Below, one piece after another: positions 19,592 to 28,142 of a DNA stretch of 32,218 nucleotides. Source of the stretch: Planctomycetia bacterium. GTDB lineage: Bacteria; Planctomycetota; Planctomycetia; Pirellulales; Thermoguttaceae. The translations under genes and the position numbers were made by a program. Position 1 is the stretch's first letter, and every line of letters starts with the position of its first letter. The notes under the pieces are model-generated. The model saw only the letters and a list, made by a program, of their open reading frames with translations, was not told the DNA's origin and ran no database searches. Location of the stretch: contig JAUNBG010000041.1 in the NCBI GenBank assembly GCA_030527205.1, positions 1 through 32,218 on the forward strand, in the 5' to 3' direction.

Positions 19592-20443
19592 TTAACCCTC
19601 TGTTTTTTGATTGATTGGACGGTCAGTTATCTTTGGATTGTTGCGATTTTCGTTTTCGATATAGTCGGCATATTGCTGGGCTAAATCAAAATCGGTTAAA
19701 GAATAAACCATTCGACAACCGACAACGTCTTCAATTTCATTGAAAATCATTTTGTCATGATCAAATAGAAAGTCGATTCCAACAAAATCAAACGGCAAGG
19801 CTTGAAGAATAGGATCAATCATTTCTTTTTCTTTGCTGTTGAGTTTATAAATCGAAGCGCGACCGCCCAAGCAATAATTGCTTCGAAAATCTTTTGAAGA
19901 TTCTCGAAGCATTGCAAGGACGATTTTTCCCCCGATGACATAAACTCGAACATCTTTTCCAAGGTTGCTTGCCGGTTTTTGAAGAATGACTGTTTTGTCT
20001 TGAATTTGATCCCAAGCTTGTTGATAAGATAAATGATTATTGATCCAAAAAACTTCTGTTCCGCCATGCCCGAAACGGGATTTCATAACAAACGGAAACG
20101 ACCAATAATGAGAAAGGCTTGATTTTCGATCAATGAGACAAATTGGTAAGACTGGAATTCCCAATTGAGATATAAATTGATACGTTTTCCATTTATCGTT
20201 GCAAATTCGTGATATCTGACTGCTGTTGAAAACTCGAACGCCTTTATTTTCTAAAAAAAGCGAAAGATCTTCATTAACGCAGCGCATAACAGCCGCATCC
20301 GGAAACGCTTGCCTGGATGAAATGATTCCGTTTTTTATTATTTGTGCAGAAATATCCCGTTTTTCAAACGACCGCTTTAATCGTTCGGCAAAAGACTGAT
20401 TTCGCAAATAACGTTCTTTGTCATAAATAATCCAGAGATTCAT
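19592..20443 (-). CDS. RimK-like ATP-grasp ligase, second gene of a tandem pair
   Basis: 283 residues. ATP-grasp features: Lys in the PFVMKSRFGHGGTEVF loop, the adenine-binding ILQKPASNLGKDVRVYVIG segment, FRSNYCLGGRA, and the metal-binding VGIDFLF ... FNEIEDVVG. In the last motif the usual E-x-N is E-I-E, so the second metal ligand Asn is Glu, as in a subgroup of RimK-like proteins. It should form an amide bond between a carboxylate and an amine using ATP, probably glutamate or another amino acid; the substrate is unknown. ATG 20443 overlaps the stop of the upstream paralogue by 4 bp (ATGA), showing translational coupling and probably a joint function. Confidence 0.85.
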   Translation of the reverse strand: MNLWIIYDKERYLRNQSFAERLKRSFEKRDISAQIIKNGIISSRQAFPDAAVMRCVNEDLSLFLENKGVRVFNSSQISRICNDKWKTYQFISQLGIPVLPICLIDRKSSLSHYWSFPFVMKSRFGHGGTEVFWINNHLSYQQAWDQIQDKTVILQKPASNLGKDVRVYVIGGKIVLAMLRESSKDFRSNYCLGGRASIYKLNSKEKEMIDPILQALPFDFVGIDFLFDHDKMIFNEIEDVVGCRMVYSLTDFDLAQQYADYIENENRNNPKITDRPINQKTEG

Positions 20444-21306
20444 TTGAGTTTTTTCAATATATGATCGGCCAATTTTTCAGATAAATTGATTCCTGTTGCA
20501 TTATAAAGGTTTTTGAAATGAGCGTTCGAGTTGACTTCACAAAGAATCGGTTTATTATTGGGACCAAAAAGAATATCGATTCCGGCATAATCCAGATTCA
20601 AGCATTTGGCCGCTTTAAGAGCGATTGTCTTCATTTCTGAGGAAACTTCAAAAGGAATCATTCGACCGCCATTTGTAACGTTTGCTCGAAAATCGCCCTC
20701 TTTTCCTCTTCTCGCAACGGAAGCAACAACTTCGTCGCCAATAACATAAATTCGAACGTCTTTCCCAAAACTTGAGGAAATAAATTGTTGAAAAATCATT
20801 GAGTTTGGAACGATTTTAGAAATCAATTGAAGCAGTTCCGATTTGGTTTCGGCCAAATAAACCTGTTGACCGAAAGAACCGCGACTTTCTTTAACAATGA
20901 TCGGAAAATTTAAACGTTTGATGATTTTATCGGCAAAATTCAGCGAAGAATAACCAATCGACGGATAAGTCATTGGAGCAACAATCGTTCGCGGCATTTC
21001 GATTCCCGAATTTTCCAATAAAATTGCGGTTAAACCTTTGTCGTCACAGGCCTCAATGGAATCTGCCTGATTGAATAATCGAAACCCTTGTTGTTCCAAA
21101 TGTTTGGCTAAACGAACGTCTTTGTCCCAAAAAAGAATAAAGTCAGCTTCTTTTTGAATCTTTTGATTGATTTCCAATAAAATATCTGCATTTGTTTTGA
21201 TTTCAAGAGAAATATTGCGCCGTCCAAAAGCGTCAACAAACATTTGATAAATCTCTTGAAACTTTGGCGAAACCATAAAGCCGTTAATAACAATCCAACC
21301 CGTCAT
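20440..21306 (-). CDS. RimK-family ATP-grasp ligase, first gene of a tandem pair
   Basis: 288 residues. RimK/LysX-type ATP-grasp fold: a pre-ATP domain (1-~110), FPIIVKESRGSFGQQVYL (phosphate loop with Lys), IFQQFISSSFGKDVRIYVIG, GDFRANVTNGGRM, and YAGIDILF followed by LCEVNSNAHF with the intact metal-binding E-x-N. Closest general description: RimK family alpha-L-glutamate ligase. It is a paralogue of the gene that follows and overlaps it. ATG 21306 lacks a visible ribosome-binding site and sits 5 nt after the stop of a small frame (21312-21563), which hints at coupling. Which molecule the pair modifies is not evident from the neighbourhood. Confidence 0.87.
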   Translation of the reverse strand: MTGWIVINGFMVSPKFQEIYQMFVDAFGRRNISLEIKTNADILLEINQKIQKEADFILFWDKDVRLAKHLEQQGFRLFNQADSIEACDDKGLTAILLENSGIEMPRTIVAPMTYPSIGYSSLNFADKIIKRLNFPIIVKESRGSFGQQVYLAETKSELLQLISKIVPNSMIFQQFISSSFGKDVRIYVIGDEVVASVARRGKEGDFRANVTNGGRMIPFEVSSEMKTIALKAAKCLNLDYAGIDILFGPNNKPILCEVNSNAHFKNLYNATGINLSEKLADHILKKLK

Positions 21307-21311
21307 AATAG

Positions 21312-21563
21312 TTAAGTTACAAAATCTCTAATGTTGTTGCGAATATAAGGCTGATCAGCAACTGAATCGAGGAACCATTCCATTTGATTCCGATTTTCTG
21401 AAGTCGCTTGATTAACTTTTGTCAAGTCGTTCGATTAAAGAGATTCCCGGTTAATGTTGGTCGAGACAAAGTCAGACAACTCGGCTGCGTCTGTTTGTTC
21501 GACGCCGGGAAACGTCAAAAGAATCGCGAAAATCGGAAGGCAAAGGAATTTATTGCAGAATTG
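21312..21563 (-). pseudogene. Possible decayed small exported protein interrupted by one in-frame stop
   Basis: One minus-strand frame has 83 sense codons with a single TAA at 21435-21437. Before the stop it reads NKFLCLPIFAILLTFPG, which looks exactly like a signal peptide, then TDAAELSDFV; after the stop it reads on as MEWFLDSVADQPYIRNNIRD. No ATG, GTG or TTG starts the first part. The simplest reading is a gene for an exported small protein that followed the DUF1559 gene and has lost its start and gained a stop. An alternative is that only the last 23 codons (ATG at 21383, GGA 5 nt ahead) are translated, as a leader to the ATP-grasp gene. The family is not recognised. Confidence 0.4.
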
Positions 21564-21607
21564 TTAAGGGGAAATCGTTAAAAGTCCAACTCAAGTCAAT
21601 TGATCAA

Positions 21608-22570
21608 TTAAAAAGTAACGCTTTCGTGACCGTTTCGAGTTGCCAGAGCTTTGACGACGTCTGTATCAATGGTTTCCGAAATAAAATGAACGGAACCGTC
21701 GCCCGAAAGAAAATTGGCGCCATTGGGATGAAAAGACGAGAATCCGTGAGCCGCTCCTGTATTATTAAACCCTTGATAAAAACTGCCGACAACAATAGCG
21801 GGAATGCAACCATTTCCGGCGGGCATTCCAACCCAGGTTGAAGAATGCTTTTTATCGGCTGCGCGTTCGCCGACAAAAATAGTATTACTCAAGCCGTCTG
21901 TAAAGGCGTTCCAGCTGAGTTCGCTGTTATGATAAAACGCTCCGTTGCTCTTAAACGCTTTTCCGTGATTCGGTTGGCCATGATCATAAAGTTCGCCTTC
22001 ATGAATGTTTATTGTGCCAAAAGAAGCGATATAATTTGCTGCCGCAAAAATCAGATTATGATCGGAATGATGTTCATGTCCTTCGCTGTGAGCGTTTTCG
22101 TCCTCATGATCAAGCAATCCGGATTCTTCAAGATTAAACGTTTCATTTTCGTTCGGTTCTGTTGGACAATGAAAGTTTTTAACAAACATTTGACGGGCAA
22201 GAGTATTGACGCTATCGCCGACCGGTTTCGTTAAATCGACTTGATTGAAAAGATTTTGTTGTTCCATAAATGGCAAAGAAGCCGCCAGCCAGCTCCAACC
22301 CGGATCGCCATAAACGCAAGGTTTGGAAGTATTGTTTTCGTCATAACCTCGCCAAGCCGACGGAAAACTTTTATTAACGTCATGATAATTATGCAAAGCC
22401 AAACCGATCTGTTTCAGATTATTTGTGCATTGCATTCGTCGAGCCGCTTCTCGAGCTGATTGAACGGCAGGAAGCAGAAGTCCGATCAAAATTCCAATGA
22501 TCGCAATGACAACCAAAAGTTCGACGAGAGTAAATCCTGGTTTATTTGAATTAAGTTTTGTATTTTTCAT
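21608..22570 (-). CDS. DUF1559 prepilin-like protein
   Basis: 320 residues, typical of the large planctomycete DUF1559 family. The type IV prepilin-like N terminus [15 protein letters not shown] has the processing Gly12-Phe13 and Glu five residues into the mature protein; [26 protein letters not shown] follows, the family hallmark. The C terminus ([16 protein letters not shown]) is the H-x9-DG-type tail. A His/Glu-rich insertion ([11 protein letters not shown], ~165-175) may bind metal. The protein is expected to be membrane anchored by the N-terminal helix after prepilin peptidase processing; its exact role is unknown, and planctomycete genomes carry many copies. ATG 22570 has only a weak ribosome-binding site. 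It lies upstream of the broken frame and the ATP-grasp pair on the same strand. Confidence 0.93.
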   Translation of the reverse strand: MKNTKLNSNKPGFTLVELLVVIAIIGILIGLLLPAVQSAREAARRMQCTNNLKQIGLALHNYHDVNKSFPSAWRGYDENNTSKPCVYGDPGWSWLAASLPFMEQQNLFNQVDLTKPVGDSVNTLARQMFVKNFHCPTEPNENETFNLEESGLLDHEDENAHSEGHEHHSDHNLIFAAANYIASFGTINIHEGELYDHGQPNHGKAFKSNGAFYHNSELSWNAFTDGLSNTIFVGERAADKKHSSTWVGMPAGNGCIPAIVVGSFYQGFNNTGAAHGFSSFHPNGANFLSGDGSVHFISETIDTDVVKALATRNGHESVTF

Positions 22571-22919
22571 GATATATCTTTATTTTTTATGTTATTAAAG
22601 TTAATTTTGAAGTTTTTTAAAGGAATTATGCTCAAAAAAAAGAAAATGTGTCGAATAAAGGAATGCAATGTTTTTATCAAAAATTAAACAACGATTCCGT
22701 TAAATGGGAAAATGACGAATCATTTTGGCTGTTTTCATATTTGACACGAAATAGTCTTTGATGTTTTGACAAAAGTCCGATAAAAAAGGAAATTCGAAAT
22801 AATGTAAGACAAAGAAGTTGAGCTCAATTCATTTTAGCGCAACAACGACTTTTTCGGAAAATAATGATTTCAGTTGGACGAAATCTTATGGAATTTGTCG
22901 ATTATACCGAAGCCATTTT

Positions 22920-22955
22920 TGGATTACGGATTCTCTGCTTTTGTAATCCATTTTT
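22920..22955 (+). terminator. Terminator-like hairpin in the gene-free stretch
   Basis: TGGATTAC (22920-22927) pairs perfectly with GTAATCCA (22943-22950), followed by a run of five T. The loop is long (15 nt). It follows no identified plus-strand gene, so it may end a small RNA or be chance. Confidence 0.35.
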
Positions 22956-22980
22956 GTGATTGGGACTGTTGCCCCAACGG

Positions 22981-23008
22981 TTGAGGGGTCAAGCGACTTG
23001 AGTATAAT
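22981..23008 (+). promoter_or_regulatory. Promoter-like sequence without an assigned gene
   Basis: TTGAGG (22981-22986), 16 bp, TATAAT (23003-23008). A TCAAG-CGA-CTTGA dyad lies in the spacer (22989-23001) and CCCC/GGGG arms flank the -35. It could drive a small RNA; no gene is visible downstream on the plus strand. Confidence 0.35.
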
Positions 23009-23341
23009 TGTTGTACACACAGATTCAAACAAGGACATTTGAACTCAAATAATGTTTGGTTTTATTCAAATTCAATGATTTAAAATCAAACAAACTGTTT
23101 GGAGTCAAACGGCCAAACGATGCCGCAATTTTGACTTTTGTTTTTCAGGTTTACGAAAACAGAAAACCGGATTTTTATCGAATTGAGTCAAAACTCAAGC
23201 GAATCAAAGCCATTTGAATTTTGTGTTTTCAACCTCCAAAAAGCAGTCAAATTCCTGAAGTCGAAAGGTTGTCCAAACCAGTTCGGTTTAAAAGTCCATT
23301 GAATCAAATGCCTGTTTCCGAAAAAAGTCCAATTGAAACTC

Positions 23342-24118
23342 TTATTTTCGAATTAATTCCAAAGAAAGCAGTTTTTCTGCAGGAAATGGAGGGGCTCGAG
23401 AGAAATAAGACGAGACGAGATTTGTCAGATAAATTTCGTTCGAAAAGAATGTTTTAGCGAAAATCGATATATCTGTTGAACAGTCAGAATAAAAAGGGAG
23501 AATCCCATGATTTATGGAACAAAAATGACAAACCGGGCAGTCATTTGCATGTTTTAAAGAGCAATGCGCAACGGAAAGGAACGATTCTTCCAGACTGTGC
23601 TGCCAATGCCAAAGAGAAAAATCGTTCTTTTGAAAATGAAAGTTGACTTTTCCCCAGGCTTTTTTGATCGGATCCAAGCGACAAAAAGAGAGATCAATCG
23701 GACTTGAAATTTGAGCAACCGCGTCAAAAGATGAATCCCCAAAGCCTGATTCTGGTTCGCAGAAATGGAAAGACCGATTATTCTTAAGCCGATAAGAATG
23801 ACAGGATTCGCTTTGAGGAACTGATCCGTCGCTGACTGATTTACAAACATGAAATTCAGAGAGGACTAAAGGCTTGAAGAAACAATGAAAACCATTGCTA
23901 TGATTAACGAGCGATATTGAAGATTCTGACGAAAAATGATGCCATCCAGATTCACAGGAATCAGGAATCCAATAATGCAATCCGTTTCCTAAAATGGAGA
24001 AAAAGCTGAAGAATGAAAGAAGAATCCAGGAAATCAATGAAGACGATGCAAAAGAGGACAAGAAAGATTTTTTCCGCAAAAAAGAACAACGTTTTGTTTT
24101 TTCGGCAGAAAAGTTCAT
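23342..24118 (-). CDS. Hypothetical membrane-anchored Ser/His/Cys-rich protein with a CPVCHFC motif
   Basis: 258 residues from ATG 24118; a TTG at 24160 would add 14 residues but has no ribosome-binding site. The N terminus is basic (KKTKR ... RKK), then a hydrophobic segment (~28-50, SWILLSFFSFFSILGNG) that is a signal anchor or signal peptide. The rest is rich in Ser, Phe and His, with many single Cys. C194-P-V-C197-H198-F-C200 resembles metal- or heme-binding CxxCH and the CPVCxF motifs in short hypothetical planctomycete proteins. A strong promoter lies just upstream on the same strand (24186-24214), which supports expression. The function is unknown; metal binding in the periplasm is the best guess. 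Confidence 0.6.
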   Translation of the reverse strand: MNFSAEKTKRCSFLRKKSFLSSFASSSLISWILLSFFSFFSILGNGLHYWIPDSCESGWHHFSSESSISLVNHSNGFHCFFKPLVLSEFHVCKSVSDGSVPQSESCHSYRLKNNRSFHFCEPESGFGDSSFDAVAQISSPIDLSFCRLDPIKKAWGKVNFHFQKNDFSLWHWQHSLEESFLSVAHCSLKHANDCPVCHFCSINHGILPFYSDCSTDISIFAKTFFSNEIYLTNLVSSYFSRAPPFPAEKLLSLELIRK

Positions 24119-24185
24119 CAGGAATCCAGTATTTGAGAAAATAATAAAAAGGGAAGGCAATGAATCAACATTAAAACCAGTCTAT

Positions 24186-24214
24186 ATTATAAGAGCATTT
24201 TCCAAAAAAGTCAA
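24186..24214 (-). promoter_or_regulatory. Near-consensus promoter of the CPVCHFC protein gene
   Basis: Read on the minus strand: TTGACT (24214 to 24209), a 17-bp spacer, TATAAT (24191 to 24186). The start would be near 24179, about 60 nt ahead of ATG 24118. It lies at the edge of the second dispersed repeat copy. Confidence 0.65.
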
Positions 24215-24229
24215 GACTTTTTTTCGCTT

Positions 24230-24386
24230 TATGCTCAAACCGGTTAAAGTTTCTCGGTTTTTCAATTTTTACAAAATGAGCGAAAAACTCAGAAAAAGCG
24301 AAGATTGTTTTGAAAGCGGAAAACGTTTCAGATTCATTCGATCGATAATTCTTTTTAAACCTTTCTTCTCTGTGTCTTCGCGTTTG
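24230..24386 (-). repeat. Second dispersed repeat family, copy 2
   Basis: Read on the minus strand it has CAGAGAAGAAAGG, TTTTCCGCTTTCAAAA, TTTTTCTGAGTTTTTCGC and TCATTTT, matching 15701-15893 in order, with a shorter centre. It ends close to the promoter at 24186-24214. Confidence 0.5.
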
Positions 24387-24398
24387 AAGCAAGATTAA

Positions 24399-24436
24399 AA
24401 ACGAAAAAAAAACCGTCTTTTTTGATAAAGACGGTT
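24399..24436 (-). terminator. Second intrinsic terminator downstream of nifJ
   Basis: AACCGTCTTT (24411-24420) and AAAGACGGTT (24427-24436) form a perfect 10-bp stem with a 6-nt loop. Read on the minus strand the stem is followed by a long T-run, as expected for a rho-independent terminator. Confidence 0.8.
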
Positions 24437-24526
24437 TAAAATCAAAGAGACTTCTTTCGACTTAGACCTGTTGAACAAAATTTTGATCGTTACAGATCGC
24501 AAACCCGCGCAACAACCGGCGATCGA

Positions 24527-24602
24527 TAAAAAGGGGAGATTTCTGTTTTTTAAACAGATTTCGATCGAATCGAAAATGATATCAAAACAGAAATCAACCC
24601 CC
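24527..24602 (-). terminator. First intrinsic terminator of nifJ, long and branched
   Basis: Minus-strand GATTTCTGTTTT and AAAACAGAAATC arms (24584-24595 with 24538-24549) pair perfectly over 12 bp, extended by GGGG/CCCC at the base, and are followed by TTTTTAT. Inside is a second hairpin, TTTCGAT-CGA-ATCGAAA (24559-24575). It begins about 10 nt after the nifJ stop. Confidence 0.75.
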
Positions 24603-24611
24603 TGTTATATC

Positions 24612-27600
24612 TCAGTTCTTTTTCGTTTCGGCCAAATTAGTATAATATTCGTATCGTTTATAGATATTATCCTGAGCCTGTTTTTGGAATTCTTCTGCAG
24701 CAGCCGGATTCATACGGCCAAGCAGATTGAAACGATTCTGTTTGGCTTCGAAATCTTTGAGATCGCCTTGCGGCGCTTTGCTGGCGAGAACAAAAGGTTT
24801 TTCGAGTCGCGGATCATAAGACCAAAGAGGCCAATAACCGCAGTTGACAGCTTCCTTCTGAAGTTCCATTCCGGTCTTCATATCGATTCCTTGGGCAATA
24901 CAATGAGAATAGGCAATAATCAGGGACGGACCTCGATAAGATTCCGCAGCAACAAGAGTCTTAATTGCGTGAGTTGGATTGGCTCCGATAGAAATATGAC
25001 CAACGAAACAAGTTCCATACGAAACGGCCATCATACCGAGTTCTTTTTTGCCTGTCGCTTTTCCGCTGGCCGCAAATTTTGCAACAGCGCCAAGCGGGGT
25101 CGATTTCGAGGCTTGACCGCCTGTATTCGAATAAACTTCTGTATCGAGAACAAGAATATTGACGTCTCGGTTGGAAGCAACGACATGATCCAGACCGCCA
25201 TAACCAATATCATAAGCCCAACCGTCGCCGCCGAAAATCCAGTTGCTTCGACGAATCAAATAATCGGCTGACATCGCAATCAGTTTCGCTGTATTACAAG
25301 AACAAGAAGCTGCTTCCATCTTCGCTTTGAGTTCTGCAACCCATTTGCGCTGTTGAGCAATTTCTTCTTCCGTTTCCTGTTTGTTATTCAACAGATTCTC
25401 GACAAGTTCCGCTCCGATCTGCTCTTTCTTTTCATTGAGCAATTCGCGAACGAATTGGCCTTGCTGATCAATCCCAAGTCGCATTCCCATACCGAATTCG
25501 GCATTATCTTCAAATAACGAGTTACTCCAAGCCGGGCCTTGACCCTGAGCGTTTGTTGTATAAGGCGTTGTCGGAAGGTTTCCGCCATAAATCGACGAAC
25601 AACCGGTCGCGTTGGCAACCATCATTCGATCGCCGAAAAGTTGCGTTACGAGTTTGATATAAGGCGTTTCGCCGCAACCAGCACAGGAGCCGGAGAATTC
25701 AAAGAGCGGCAACAAAAGTTGCGAACCTTTAATGCTGTCAACCTTGACTTTGGTTCGATCATAATCCGGAATTGATTGGAAGAAATCCCAATTGGCGCGA
25801 GCGGAATCAATATTGGCAAGTTTGTCTTGCATATTGATTGCTTTCTTTCCTTCGACCGCTTTATTCTTGGCGGGGCAGACATAAACGCACATTCCGCAGC
25901 CTGTACAATCGTCAGGAGCAACTTGAATGGTCGCCTGGCAACCTTTGAATTCTGCGCCTTTGGCGTCGGCTTTGTTGAATGAAGCCGGAGCGTTTTCCGC
26001 TGCCGCCGGATCATAAACTTTCATACGAATGGCCGCATGCGGGCAGACCAATGAACATTGTCCGCATTGAATGCAAACGTCTTTATCCCAAATCGGAATA
26101 TCAATTGCAATGCTTCGTTTTTCATATTTGGTCGTTCCGGTTGGGAAAGTTCCGTCGGCGGGCATAGCGCTGACCGGAAGATTTTCGCCTCGGGAAGCCA
26201 TTATTTCGCCAAGAGTATGTTTGACAAATTCAGGAGCGTCGCCTGAAATTCCATCGATTCGATGAAATGTTGAAGAAACCGTCGTTGGAACAGCAACTTC
26301 TTCTAACGCTGCCAAAGAAGCGTCAACGGCAGCATAATTCTTTTGAACAACGGCGTCGCCTTTTTTGCCATAAGTTTTCTTGATTCCCGCTTTAATATAA
26401 CCGATTCCTTCATCGACCGGCATAAAGTTGCCAAGTTTGAAGAAACAGGTTTGCATAACTGTATTGATTCGTCCTCCCATTCCTGCCGCTTTCGCGACTT
26501 TAACAGCGTCAACGACAAAGAATCGCAATTTCTTGCTGATGATTTCTTCCTGGAGTTCGATCGGGAGATGATCCCAAACTTCCGTTGCGGAATAAGGAGA
26601 ATTCAAAAGGAAGGTTCCGCCGTTGACAATGGTCGAAAGCATATCGACGCGTTCTGTAAAGACAAATTGATGGCAAGCAACGAAATTCGCTTTTGTAATC
26701 AAATAGGAACCTTTGATCGGCCGGGGCGAAAATCGTAAATGGGAAACGGTTACGGAACCCGCTTTTTTGGAGTCGTAAACGAAATAACCCTGACAATAAT
26801 TCGGAGTATATTCGCCGACGATTTTCGTTGTATTTTTGTTGGCGCCGACGGTTCCATCGCTTCCGAGTCCAAAGAAAACGCAACGAGTAACGTCGTCTTT
26901 TTCGGTTGAGAAATGCGGATCATAGTCGAGGCTCAAATGCGTAACGTCGTCGTTAATGCCGATCGTAAACTGTTTTTTCGGAGCATCTTTGGCCAATTCG
27001 TCATAAATGGCCTTGACCATTGCCGGCGTAAAGTCTTTGGATGAAAGGCCATATCGACCGCGAATAATAGTCGGCAAAGCTGATTTCCATTCTTGAGCCA
27101 TTGCGGATACAACGTCGAGATAAAGAGGTTCGCCAACGGCGCCGGGTTCTTTGGTTCGGTCGAGAACGGCAATTTTTTTCGTTGTTTTCGGAAGAGCGGC
27201 AACAAAAGCGGCGGCATCAAAGGGACGATAAAGTCGAACATTGACAAACCCGACTTTTTGATCATTTCCGATGAAATCGAGATATTCTTCAACGATTCCG
27301 CTTCCGCTGGCCATAATAACGATAACGTTTTCGGCATTCGGATCGCCATAATAATCGAACAGATGATATTGACGCCCGGTCAATTTGGCGAATTTGTCCA
27401 TTTGTTCTTGAACAACAGCAGAAACTTTTTCATAAGCGCTGTTACAAGCTTCGCGAGCCTGGAAAAAGACATCCGGATTTTGAGCTGTTCCGCGAACAAC
27501 CGGGTTTTCTGGATTCAATGCGTTTTCGCGGAAACGTTTAACCGCGTCAAGATCAAACATTTCGCGAACGACGTCATCGGACAGTTTTTCTAATTTATTG

Positions 27601-28142
27601 ACTTCGTGAGAAGTTCGGAAGCCGTCAAAGAAATGAACGAATGGAATTTTGCTGGCATGAGTCGCGGCATAAGAAATCATTGCCATATCATGAGTTTCCT
27701 GAATCGTTCCGCCGCAGAGCATAGCCCAACCGCAAGATCGCGTTGCCATAACGTCGCTGTGATCCCCGAAAATGGAAAGAGCATGCGTCGCAACGCAACG
27801 AGCGGTTACATGAAAAACGGTTGGCGTCATTTCGCCTGCTATTTTGAACATATTTGGAATCATTAAGAGAAGACCTTGCGATGCCGTAAATGTACAAGTC
27901 AGCGCTCCGGCCTGCAATGATCCGTGAACGGCTCCGGCTGCTCCTGCTTCGCTTTGCATTTCGACAATTTGAGGAATGGTTCCAAAAATGTTTTTCTTTC
28001 CTTTGGATGCCCAATCGTCGGTCAATTCGCCCATTGTTGAGGACGGAGTGATCGGATAAATTGCCATTACTTCATTACAAAGATGAGCAATCATCGAGGT
28101 TGCTTCATTTCCGTCGCACATAACGAAATTATTTTCGCTCAC
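24612..28142 (-). CDS. nifJ: Pyruvate:ferredoxin (flavodoxin) oxidoreductase, single-chain
   Basis: 1,176 residues, the full length of the fused homodimeric enzyme. It oxidises pyruvate with CoA to acetyl-CoA and CO2 and passes electrons to ferredoxin or flavodoxin, in the cytoplasm of anaerobes. Domains in order: pyrimidine-binding domain I with YPITPSST (~29-36), domain II and the gamma-like domain, two [4Fe-4S] ferredoxin motifs (C690xxC693xxC696xxxC700 and C746xxC749xxC752xxxC756), the proximal cluster Cys820/Cys823 (CAGCGETPY), and the TPP-binding GDGWAYDIG (~972-980) with YSNTGGQ. Start is GTG 28142, chosen because AGGAGA lies 7 nt ahead. It is monocistronic, ended by two terminators. 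Codon use resembles its neighbours. Identification is certain. Confidence 0.97.
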   Translation of the reverse strand: MSENNFVMCDGNEATSMIAHLCNEVMAIYPITPSSTMGELTDDWASKGKKNIFGTIPQIVEMQSEAGAAGAVHGSLQAGALTCTFTASQGLLLMIPNMFKIAGEMTPTVFHVTARCVATHALSIFGDHSDVMATRSCGWAMLCGGTIQETHDMAMISYAATHASKIPFVHFFDGFRTSHEVNKLEKLSDDVVREMFDLDAVKRFRENALNPENPVVRGTAQNPDVFFQAREACNSAYEKVSAVVQEQMDKFAKLTGRQYHLFDYYGDPNAENVIVIMASGSGIVEEYLDFIGNDQKVGFVNVRLYRPFDAAAFVAALPKTTKKIAVLDRTKEPGAVGEPLYLDVVSAMAQEWKSALPTIIRGRYGLSSKDFTPAMVKAIYDELAKDAPKKQFTIGINDDVTHLSLDYDPHFSTEKDDVTRCVFFGLGSDGTVGANKNTTKIVGEYTPNYCQGYFVYDSKKAGSVTVSHLRFSPRPIKGSYLITKANFVACHQFVFTERVDMLSTIVNGGTFLLNSPYSATEVWDHLPIELQEEIISKKLRFFVVDAVKVAKAAGMGGRINTVMQTCFFKLGNFMPVDEGIGYIKAGIKKTYGKKGDAVVQKNYAAVDASLAALEEVAVPTTVSSTFHRIDGISGDAPEFVKHTLGEIMASRGENLPVSAMPADGTFPTGTTKYEKRSIAIDIPIWDKDVCIQCGQCSLVCPHAAIRMKVYDPAAAENAPASFNKADAKGAEFKGCQATIQVAPDDCTGCGMCVYVCPAKNKAVEGKKAINMQDKLANIDSARANWDFFQSIPDYDRTKVKVDSIKGSQLLLPLFEFSGSCAGCGETPYIKLVTQLFGDRMMVANATGCSSIYGGNLPTTPYTTNAQGQGPAWSNSLFEDNAEFGMGMRLGIDQQGQFVRELLNEKKEQIGAELVENLLNNKQETEEEIAQQRKWVAELKAKMEAASCSCNTAKLIAMSADYLIRRSNWIFGGDGWAYDIGYGGLDHVVASNRDVNILVLDTEVYSNTGGQASKSTPLGAVAKFAASGKATGKKELGMMAVSYGTCFVGHISIGANPTHAIKTLVAAESYRGPSLIIAYSHCIAQGIDMKTGMELQKEAVNCGYWPLWSYDPRLEKPFVLASKAPQGDLKDFEAKQNRFNLLGRMNPAAAEEFQKQAQDNIYKRYEYYTNLAETKKN

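Larger units (their letters stand above)
22571..23341. other. Long gene-free stretch with terminator-like and promoter-like signals
   Basis: No frame in 770 bp is convincing. It contains a hairpin with a T-run (22920-22955), a promoter-like TTGAGG-16-TATAAT (22981-23008), and, from about 23020 to 23210, many TCAAAC/TCAAAT words in both orientations, giving a low-complexity texture. A tiny frame starting ATGTTTGG at about 23052 has only eight codons. No gene follows the promoter on the plus strand within the stretch. Confidence 0.45.

Noticed and set aside
23994..24398. 134-residue Lys/Phe-rich frame on the plus strand
   Set aside because: It is antisense to the CPVCHFC gene and its promoter and overlaps repeat copy 2; composition reflects AT-rich DNA.
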